The position numbers were made by a program, and so were the translations under genes. Below the pieces are notes generated by a model. The model ran no database searches. It saw nothing but the letters and a program-made list of their open reading frames with translations, and was not told the origin of the DNA. Positions 8,320 through 15,414 of a DNA stretch of 52,379 bases are shown piece after piece; within the stretch, counting starts at the first letter, position 1, and each line of letters starts with the position of its first letter. The stretch comes from Desulfobacterales bacterium (GTDB lineage: Bacteria > Desulfobacterota > Desulfobacteria > Desulfobacterales > SURF-7). The DNA is taken from contig JANQFQ010000085.1 of assembly GCA_028277765.1 (NCBI GenBank), positions 1 through 52,379 of the forward strand, written 5' to 3'.

Positions 8320-10242
8320 TCAATGTAAATACTCCTCCACCATTTTAATCAATTCTTTTTTTCTTATGGGCTTTGGCAGAAAAGCGGTACAGCCTGCTTC
8401 CATACATTTGTTTTTCTCTTTGACGCCATTGTGGGCTGTCATGGCGACAATGGGAACCTTGGTTCCGTTTTCACAGCTTCGGATCTCTGACGCAGCCGTA
8501 TACCCGTTTTTTACCGGCATCTCCATGTCCATGAGGATAAGCGAAAGTGTCTGATTATTATAGATATTGACCGCTTCATTACCGTTTTCCGCAAACAGGA
8601 TTTTATATCCATTCCTGTTTTTCAGGAATTTTTCAATCAGTTTCCGGCTGTCAATTGAATCATCTGCTACCAGAACAATTGGTTCTGGCTTGATCCATTC
8701 GACAATTGTCGATAGCAGCAGCTTCCTTTTTATCGGCTTGGTTAAATAGTCATCCATATCGTTTTCAAGGCATTTTTTATGGTATCCTTTGATGGCATGG
8801 GCGGTAAGGGCGATGATCGGGGTCCGTTTTTTTCCACTCTCTTTTTCCCATTCTCTGATATGTTTTGTTGCCTGAAATCCATCCATTACCGGCATCTGGA
8901 TATCCATTAAAATCAGGTCATAATGGTTCTCTTTGACGGCATTGACCGCCTTTTGGCCGTTTTCCGCTATATCAGAAACAAAGCCGGCTTTTGTGAGTAT
9001 CCGCATGGCCAGGTTCTGGTTATCTGTATTATCTTCCACAAGTAATATTTTATTCTGTTTTTTGTCAGCGGTTATATCCTTTTTGTTATCAGGCGCTTGA
9101 TACGTACACTCTTTCTTTTCAATACGCAGCGCATTGACAATGGTGTCATAGAGTTTGGATTGCTTAATCGGTTTTGTGATGGTTTCAGTGACATTCAGCT
9201 CTTTTAATCTGGATCTTTTCATTTTTCCCCATGAAGAGATCATTATCAGCTTCATATGGCAGAAAGATGGGTTCTTTCTAATTGCTTCTGCCAGATCAAG
9301 CCCATCCATGCCCGGCATTTGATGGTCAAGCATAGCAAGGTCAAAATGCTGGCCCGGTCTGTTTAATATCTCCAGGGCTTTTAATCCGTCTTCAGCTGAC
9401 TGGACATTGAATTTCCAGGCTGAGAGTGTTTTTTCCAGGATAAACCGGTTAGTCTCATTATCATCCACAACCAGGACGTTTAAATTCTTAAAATCCGGAT
9501 TAACAAACTCTTTTTCCCTGTCTTCTGTGGTGTCTCCATTCTCCATGGCGATTGTAAAATAGAAGGTGCTCCCTTTGTCCTCAGCACTTTCCACCTTAAG
9601 ATCTCCACCCATGAGATCAACCAGAGATTTTGAAATGCTCAGCCCTAACCCGGTTCCGCCGAATTTTCGGGTAGTTGATGTGTCTGCCTGGGAGAAAGTA
9701 CTGAAGATCTTATCCTGTTTTTCCTTTGGTATGCCGATGCCTGTATCGGTCACCTTAAACTGAATCCCGGGTTTTCCGTTTCCGTTCAGACTGCATTTTT
9801 CAACTTTTAGGCTGACTTCGCCCTTGTTTGTAAATTTGATGGCATTGCCGGCCAGATTGATCAGTACCTGGCGGAGGCGGTTTGGATCGCCCTTTACTGA
9901 AGTAGTGATCAAGGGATCCACATAGCACAGCAGTTCAACCCCTTTTTGGGCGGATCGGACCTTCAATACATCAGCAACATTCTCCATTTCTGCCCTGAGA
10001 TCAAACGGAATCTCTTCCAACTCCATCTGTTCTGCCTCAATTTTTGAAAAATCGAGTATGTTGTTAATGAGAGAAAGGAGTGCTTCAGAATTATACTGGA
10101 CGGTTTCTAAAAGCTCTGACTGCTCTTCTGTTAAATCTGTTTCCAGGCACAATTCTGTCATCCCGATAATTGCATTCATGGGTGTCCGGATTTCATGGCT
10201 CATGTTTGCCAGGAACTCGCTCTTAGCCATGTCCGCGTTTTT
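8320..10242 (-). repeat. 1.92-kb paralogous segment, copy 2
   Basis: C-terminal module of the 1650-aa kinase, paired with 5536-7458 in direct orientation about 2.8 kb apart. Homologous recombination between the copies would delete one kinase N-terminus and make a chimera. Copy 2 keeps the canonical G2 box, copy 1 does not. Confidence 0.85.
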
Positions 10243-13200
10243 TGCTTTTTCAGCCATCATGGTCGCGTTTGTTCTGGCGATTTCAAGACTTTTTTCAACT
10301 TTTTTAAGGTGAGATATATCGGTGAGGCTCTCCACAAAATATTTGCGTCCGTTAATGGTTGTGGATGATACTGTTTTTAATATGGAAATAATGGTACCGT
10401 CTTCTCGAACGATTTCACCTTCAGTATCATGCCTGGATGTGTTAAAAACATCGACCGGACATTTGCCTTTTAACGTGGAACAGAAAAAATCATGGCAGCG
10501 GCTGCCGAGCATTGCTTCTTTTTCAATGCCGAACATGTCCAGGGCCCTCTTGTTTACCTGAATTATTTCAAGGGTTTCCGCATCCATCATCATGATGCCG
10601 ACTTGTGATGTTTCCAGGATTGAATTTATCCTTTCATCATTTTCTTTGATTTTATTTTCAAAACGCTTCCGGTCCGTGCAATCCCTGATAAAGGCAACAA
10701 CAGAATCAATTTTTCCGTCCTTCATTACAGTTGTAGGACTTACCTCAACACAAACTTCGGTGCCGTCTTTATGATGGCCGTCATATTCAAGGACCTCTAC
10801 TTTCCTGCCTGCGAGGACATCCTGAAAAACTCTGGCGGAAACATCAAGAGCTTCATGGGTCAGGAAGTTAAGATCAGCAAATTTTTTTCCAACAACCTCT
10901 TCCTTTTTATATCCGAAAATCTTTTCAATCCCTTTATTTACATCCAGCACAATCCCGTCTAAGCTGATATACATGATTTCATCATGGACGTTTTCGAAAA
11001 TTGTCCTGAATTTCTCCTCACTCTCTTTAAGGGTTTTATGCGTGGCTTTCTGTTCAGTAATATCATTTATTAAGACAAGATCACCCACAATGGTTCCCTG
11101 TCTATCCTTTAACAGCGTAGCATGTACCTCACCGACACGCATGCCGTCTTTGGCATTAAAAACAAGTTCATAAGGGGGGATCTCTTCGCCTTGTAATCGC
11201 TGGTGGAGTTTTTCCAGGGCAATCGATTTACTGGTTTTTGAAAAGATTGGCAGGTCCAGTATATTCTGATTGATCATATCCTTTTTTTCATACCCAAGCC
11301 ATTCATTCATTCGACCATTAACATCCAGCACGGTCCCTTCATGATCTAAGAGCATAATCGCTTCAGGAGAAAGCTCAAATATGGTCCTGTATTTTGTCTC
11401 GCTCTCTTTAACAGCGGTTTCACTGGTTTTCCGATCTGTAATATCTCGCAATACCCCTTCAGAGCCGGCAGTCCAGCCGTGTTCATTACGGATAATCTGG
11501 GCGTTCAAGGATATGTTGATAGGGTTCCCCTGGGAATCGATAATGGAGAGCTCCCGATCATTTATTGAACCGACTTCTTCCAGTTCTTCCCGGTATTTTT
11601 CCCACACCTCCATGTCCTGAAACATAAACATTTCATGCATACCAATGATCTCATTTGGATCATATCCATACCGGTGGACCGAAGGACTGACGATGGTTAA
11701 ATAACCTTCTCTATCAGTACGGTAGAAAATATCATAAAAATTTTCAAAAATATCGCGGTATTTTTCTTCATTATCTATCAGCGCCTGCTGCATCTCAATT
11801 CGCGTCGTAATATCTCTATAAACAGAAATGATTACTTCTGGTCTGCCGTCTGCATCCTTTATGGCAGACAGGCTTACACTGGAGGGGAAAACCGTATGGT
11901 CTTTCCGCCTGACCAGGTATTGACGTGATGTTATTGGTCCAGAAGTACCGGAAGAGAGTGTTCCCATATCCTGCTCATATTTATCAACATCCATGTCATC
12001 AATAAACAGATCTGCTGGGGTTTTTCCTGTTGCTTCTTCAAGAGAAAATCCCATCATCAGTTCTGCGGCCTTGTTCATATCGATAATCCTGCCGTCCATG
12101 TCTGTGGTGGTAACCCCATCCACCATGCTGTCGAGGATATCCTGGAGTTTTTTACGGTTTTCCTGGAGTGCCTTTTCCACTTTTTTCCGTTTTGTAGTAT
12201 CACGTAGAATACCGGTAAAAAATACTCTGTTTTCAAGGTCCACCTTACTTACAGACACCTCCACAGGGATAAGAGTACCATCTTTCCGTATTCCCTGTAA
12301 CTCAGCGCCCTTGACTGGCTGTTCCCATCCAGAGTGGAGATAATGGTCAATATCATTATCATGTTCACTTTGATGGGGCCCTGGCATGAGCAGGGTTAAA
12401 TTTTTCCCTGCAATTGCATTATGTTTATAGCCGAACATCTCTTCTGCGGCAGGATTGGTCGATTGAATAATACCCTGGTCATCAATGGTGATAATACCGT
12501 CAGCCGCTGTATCAAGTATACTCCTGATTCTTTCTTCATTCTCTATCAGTGCCTGTTCTGCTTTATTCCGGTATTCCATTTCAGAACTCAGCAGGTCGTT
12601 TATCAATTCAAGCTCATCTGCCCGTTTTGCCAGCAGTTCTTCCTTTGCACTGATGGAATGGCACATATTTTTCATGGCATTCAGCAACTGAAGGGTCTCG
12701 CCATTGACTGATGTTTGAAAGCTGATACTCCTATTGCCGGCTAATATACTTTTAGCAGCACTCATTGCAATGTGAAAAGGCTTCATTATACTTCGCGAAA
12801 GCAGAGCCCCTGAACTGAGATTCAATATAACGAGAAACCCGGAAAAGGTTATCAAAAAAAGTATGGCTGCTTTATTTTTCCTTTTTATCAGTGATTTTGA
12901 TCTGTTTGTGAATTGTTTTACTGCGGCAGAGAATTTTTTCAGTTGTGTCACATCATTTTTCTGCCCTTTATTTATTTGTATTTGCTCAGAGATCTCTTGT
13001 ATAGCCTGTTTTGCTTCGTTAGTCTTGTTTTGATAAAGAAGATTAAACACATTTTCGACACTTGATTGGAATTCAGCATGTTCCTGATCAACTTTTTTTA
13101 ATTCAAAAGCTACTCTGTTCAAAACATTATTCATTTTGTTGTCCAGGCTATAGATCTGCCATATACTATATCCTGTTATCAGGAGCATCATTCCCGCTGT

Positions 13201-13272
13201 GAGTAGAATAAGAATGTTAATTTTCGTGCTGGTTGTCAGATCTTTTACATTCATTTTCATGTCAGTATCCAT
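8320..13272 (-). CDS. Large hybrid histidine kinase, six PAS, three receivers
   Basis: This 1650-aa protein begins with a membrane helix (about 17-38), a helical sensor region of about 95 residues, a second helix (about 135-157) and a HAMP-like segment. Six PAS modules follow at about 243-365, 366-490, 497-615, 622-740, 747-868 and 876-990; the last has a cysteine cluster (C926, C931, C938). Then come HisKA (H1026 in NMSHEIRTPMN), a HATPase_c domain with intact N, G1 (DTGIG) and G2 (GGTGLGL) boxes, and receivers with D1316, D1457 and D1582. Probably the main signal-integrating kinase of this operon. The start lies 8 bp after the 166-aa receiver gene. Confidence 0.94.
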   Translation of the reverse strand: MDTDMKMNVKDLTTSTKINILILLTAGMMLLITGYSIWQIYSLDNKMNNVLNRVAFELKKVDQEHAEFQSSVENVFNLLYQNKTNEAKQAIQEISEQIQINKGQKNDVTQLKKFSAAVKQFTNRSKSLIKRKNKAAILFLITFSGFLVILNLSSGALLSRSIMKPFHIAMSAAKSILAGNRSISFQTSVNGETLQLLNAMKNMCHSISAKEELLAKRADELELINDLLSSEMEYRNKAEQALIENEERIRSILDTAADGIITIDDQGIIQSTNPAAEEMFGYKHNAIAGKNLTLLMPGPHQSEHDNDIDHYLHSGWEQPVKGAELQGIRKDGTLIPVEVSVSKVDLENRVFFTGILRDTTKRKKVEKALQENRKKLQDILDSMVDGVTTTDMDGRIIDMNKAAELMMGFSLEEATGKTPADLFIDDMDVDKYEQDMGTLSSGTSGPITSRQYLVRRKDHTVFPSSVSLSAIKDADGRPEVIISVYRDITTRIEMQQALIDNEEKYRDIFENFYDIFYRTDREGYLTIVSPSVHRYGYDPNEIIGMHEMFMFQDMEVWEKYREELEEVGSINDRELSIIDSQGNPINISLNAQIIRNEHGWTAGSEGVLRDITDRKTSETAVKESETKYRTIFELSPEAIMLLDHEGTVLDVNGRMNEWLGYEKKDMINQNILDLPIFSKTSKSIALEKLHQRLQGEEIPPYELVFNAKDGMRVGEVHATLLKDRQGTIVGDLVLINDITEQKATHKTLKESEEKFRTIFENVHDEIMYISLDGIVLDVNKGIEKIFGYKKEEVVGKKFADLNFLTHEALDVSARVFQDVLAGRKVEVLEYDGHHKDGTEVCVEVSPTTVMKDGKIDSVVAFIRDCTDRKRFENKIKENDERINSILETSQVGIMMMDAETLEIIQVNKRALDMFGIEKEAMLGSRCHDFFCSTLKGKCPVDVFNTSRHDTEGEIVREDGTIISILKTVSSTTINGRKYFVESLTDISHLKKVEKSLEIARTNATMMAEKAKNADMAKSEFLANMSHEIRTPMNAIIGMTELCLETDLTEEQSELLETVQYNSEALLSLINNILDFSKIEAEQMELEEIPFDLRAEMENVADVLKVRSAQKGVELLCYVDPLITTSVKGDPNRLRQVLINLAGNAIKFTNKGEVSLKVEKCSLNGNGKPGIQFKVTDTGIGIPKEKQDKIFSTFSQADTSTTRKFGGTGLGLSISKSLVDLMGGDLKVESAEDKGSTFYFTIAMENGDTTEDREKEFVNPDFKNLNVLVVDDNETNRFILEKTLSAWKFNVQSAEDGLKALEILNRPGQHFDLAMLDHQMPGMDGLDLAEAIRKNPSFCHMKLIMISSWGKMKRSRLKELNVTETITKPIKQSKLYDTIVNALRIEKKECTYQAPDNKKDITADKKQNKILLVEDNTDNQNLAMRILTKAGFVSDIAENGQKAVNAVKENHYDLILMDIQMPVMDGFQATKHIREWEKESGKKRTPIIALTAHAIKGYHKKCLENDMDDYLTKPIKRKLLLSTIVEWIKPEPIVLVADDSIDSRKLIEKFLKNRNGYKILFAENGNEAVNIYNNQTLSLILMDMEMPVKNGYTAASEIRSCENGTKVPIVAMTAHNGVKEKNKCMEAGCTAFLPKPIRKKELIKMVEEYLH

Positions 13273-13280
13273 TCCTTCTA

Positions 13281-13781
13281 TTAAGCGTTTGTCAACTGCT
13301 TCTTAAAGTTTGCAGCTTTTCCCGCCCACTTGTTTACTTCATTCTCCAAAAATGTTTGGTACTGACGTAAAAACATCGCCTCTTTTCTCATGGTTTCCTG
13401 TGTCCTTTTAAGCTCAAGAAGTTTTTTTGTTCTGGCTACTAACTCCCTGAAATCAAACGGCTTCTTTAGATAGTCATCAGCTCCGATCCGCATGGTCCTG
13501 ACAATTTCTTCAGCACTTGTGTTCACTGTGATCACCAGGACTGGAATACTTGAAAAATCAGGATTGTTTTTGAGTATTTCGAGCATCTGGTATCCATCCA
13601 TCACAGGCATCATCAGATCGAGCAGGATAATATCCGGGATCGTCTTATGTAATACCTCCAGCCCTTGTTTCCCATTTTCAGCAAAGTAGAGATCACAATC
13701 TTCAAACTCAAAATAAATCTCATAAAGACTGCGGAATCGCTTATCATCATCAACAATTAAAATTTTTTTCTTCTTTTTCAT
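13281..13781 (-). CDS. Response regulator, receiver plus coiled-coil tail
   Basis: A 166-aa protein with a receiver at about 5-125 (VDDDKRF pocket, D55 in LLDLMMPVMDG, T86 region, K108 in YLKKPFDF) and a helical tail of about 40 residues without a recognisable output domain. It is the first gene after the predicted sigma-54 promoter at 13837-13853 (leader of about 45 nt) and directly precedes the 1650-aa kinase, so it heads the phosphorelay operon. The tail may mediate dimerisation or docking on the kinase (inference). Confidence 0.92.
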   Translation of the reverse strand: MKKKKKILIVDDDKRFRSLYEIYFEFEDCDLYFAENGKQGLEVLHKTIPDIILLDLMMPVMDGYQMLEILKNNPDFSSIPVLVITVNTSAEEIVRTMRIGADDYLKKPFDFRELVARTKKLLELKRTQETMRKEAMFLRQYQTFLENEVNKWAGKAANFKKQLTNA

Positions 13782-13836
13782 TTTTCGGTTCCTTTATTTA
13801 AAAGTTGTTAATTTACACGCTCACGTCTCTTGTAAG

Positions 13837-13853
13837 AGCAATTCACGTGCCAA
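13837..13853 (-). promoter_or_regulatory. Sigma-54 (-24/-12) promoter of the phosphorelay operon
   Basis: On the minus strand this reads TTGGCACGTGAATTGCT, matching TGGCAC-N5-TTGCW exactly (-24 complementary to 13847-13852, -12 to 13838-13841). Predicted start is near 13826, about 45 nt upstream of the 13781 start codon. It is base-for-base identical to 4736-4752. Confidence 0.82.
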
Positions 13854-13925
13854 CATTGTATGTCATCCCAACTAATTATAATTATTGGCAAAATTAAAAA
13901 GGGCACTAGGTTTTAGGATGTTACT

Positions 13926-13963
13926 GTTACAAAAACGAACTATTGCTGATTTGATTGTGTAAC
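13926..13963. promoter_or_regulatory. Candidate upstream activator site, copy B
   Basis: GTTAC (13926-13930) and GTAAC (13959-13963), again 33 bp apart, lie in a block strongly conserved with 4829-4900. The shared core is GCTGATTTGAT(C/T)GTGTAACC followed by TAATTATACGCT. Its distance upstream of the -24 box fits an enhancer. The rest of the 13782-14229 gap is AT-rich with no visible gene. Confidence 0.45.
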
Positions 13964-14229
13964 CTAATTATACGCTAATTTTAATCTTGTTTTCCCCTTT
14001 ACAATCATTTAAATAAATTTTAGGCTTCATTACGAACACTTCTAGTTGGTAAGAATTACATATTTATAGAAATATATTGTAAAAAATGACAGGTTAGTTA
14101 GGTTGAGCCAATATGCAAATGGTGGTAGAAGACTGTAATCCCTACAATATTTTGTATTTGTTGAATATGAGTTTTGCAAAGGGAAACCCAACTTTTTGAA
14201 AGAAGAAAAGGGGATTAAAGGAGTATATC

Positions 14230-14916
14230 GTGGACAATGAAAAAGAGAACGGCATCATTGGTGATGACGGTCTGTCGGTTCTGGGGAAAACATATCGAAA
14301 AGTAACCCATGAGGTGGGAAATCTGTTAAATAACATCAACTTGGTTACTACTGCTTTAAAAAACGAACCGATAAGTCCAAAAGGGAAAAGAATTCTTGGA
14401 ATTCTGGAAAACGAGGCGACGCGGGTAAGAGATTTTGTCCAGGATTTTCTGCAATTTTCAGCTCAACCGGAATTAAATATCGCAAAAAGCCGTATTGAAC
14501 TGATTATTCAGCAGGTTACCGCCATATGCAAGGAAGAAGCTGATGAAAAAGAGATTCATATTGAACTCGATTCTCCTGCTGACCTGCCTGAAATACAGAT
14601 AGACGCAAACCAGATGCATTGTGTGATAAACAACCTGGTGAAAAACTCTCTTGAGGCAATGACGTCGGGTGTAATTTATATTAAAGTAGAAAAAGAAGAG
14701 GCTTCATTTTTAATTACTATCAGAGACAATGGTCCTGGTATTGAGACTGATGTTTTAGATAAAATTTTTAACCCGTATTTTACTACCAAGGGGAAGCAGG
14801 GCACCGGCCTGGGGTTATCGATCGTCAAATCGATCGTAGACGCCCATCAAGGGAGAATTGAATGTCATAGCGTGCCTGGTAAAGGGACAACGTTTTTAAT
14901 CCGTATCCCAGGATAA
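14230..14916 (+). CDS. Small soluble sensor histidine kinase
   Basis: This 228-aa protein has only the kinase core: a HisKA-like helix with H27 in VTHEVGNLLNN and a HATPase_c domain with N-box NNLVKNSLEAM, G1 box DNGPGI and G2 box QGTGLGLSI. There is no sensor or membrane segment, so the input must come from a partner. The GTG start is supported by AAAGGAG at 14217-14223, six bases upstream. It is divergent from the phosphorelay operon and precedes the CotH region. Small NtrB-like kinases of this form often phosphorylate sigma-54 enhancer-binding regulators; that link fits the promoters nearby but is inference. Confidence 0.9.
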   Translation: MDNEKENGIIGDDGLSVLGKTYRKVTHEVGNLLNNINLVTTALKNEPISPKGKRILGILENEATRVRDFVQDFLQFSAQPELNIAKSRIELIIQQVTAICKEEADEKEIHIELDSPADLPEIQIDANQMHCVINNLVKNSLEAMTSGVIYIKVEKEEASFLITIRDNGPGIETDVLDKIFNPYFTTKGKQGTGLGLSIVKSIVDAHQGRIECHSVPGKGTTFLIRIPG

Positions 14917-14969
14917 TACTTTTCATTTTTTATTTGTCACAGGCACACACAGAAACACGCATACCTTAC

Positions 14970-14999
14970 ACCGGACGATTTGTCCGGTATAAACCGGTT
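14970..14999. other. Palindromes downstream of the small kinase gene
   Basis: ACCGGAC-GATTT-GTCCGGT (14970-14988) is a perfect 7-bp stem, followed by the palindrome AACCGGTT (14992-14999). There is no run of T after the stem, so it is not a textbook terminator; it could be a terminator remnant or protein-binding site. Confidence 0.4.
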
Positions 15000-15074
15000 A
15001 TAAAATCAAAAGAACAAGTTGAACCAATTTAAAAGTGTCATCTGGTTTGTCTGTAAAGTTTCAGTATAGATACT

Positions 15075-15091
15075 GCTGGCTTGATTGTGTA
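15075..15091 (+). promoter_or_regulatory. Partial third copy of the upstream activator element
   Basis: GCTGGCTTGATTGTGTA matches GCTGATTTGATTGTGTA of copy B at 15 of 17 bases. It lies about 190 bp upstream of the sigma-54-like promoter at 15280. Its orientation relative to that promoter is opposite to copies A and B. Functional meaning is inferred. The remainder of the 14917-15414 gap shows no convincing gene. Confidence 0.35.
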
Positions 15092-15279
15092 CTTATGTAA
15101 CGACAGACTTTCCATATTAACGATGCCATCGCTTTAGCATTTTGACGGACTAAAACAACTTGTCAATGTGTCTATCGATATTTTTCTGTTAAAAAGTAAT
15201 AGCTTATTCATGGCATTGTCATATTTGTCTATTTGTTTCAGTATCTTCCTTCGGCGTATGTTAACCTTATTTTTTGTTT

Positions 15280-15295
15280 TGGCATGAGCTTTGCG
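15280..15295 (+). promoter_or_regulatory. Sigma-54-like promoter upstream of the CotH operon
   Basis: TGGCAT-GAGCT-TTGCG fits the -24/-12 pattern with the invariant GG and GC at correct spacing and two non-consensus end bases. Predicted start is near 15306, leaving a leader of about 109 nt before 15415. Confidence 0.55.
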
Positions 15296-15414
15296 AGAAT
15301 ATATGCATGTCGCATGTTTTAACAGCAATTTTTTAAGGTTTTGATAAGCATATAAATGATCTAAATATTTCGCCGCTTTCAGTTTTTGAATCAACAGGCT
15401 CCTAGAGAAAAAAG

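Noticed and set aside
14163..14178. Sigma-54 promoter for the small kinase gene (TTTTGCA at 14172-14178)
   Set aside because: A -12-like TTGCA is present but the matching -24 position reads GAATAT, without the required GG.
14970..14999. Rho-independent terminator after the small kinase
   Set aside because: The stem is perfect but no T-tract follows on either strand.
15134..15394. 86-residue Lys-rich minus-strand ORF
   Set aside because: It lies across the sigma-54-like site of the CotH operon, has no recognisable domain and no good Shine-Dalgarno; composition fits AT-rich DNA read in reverse.
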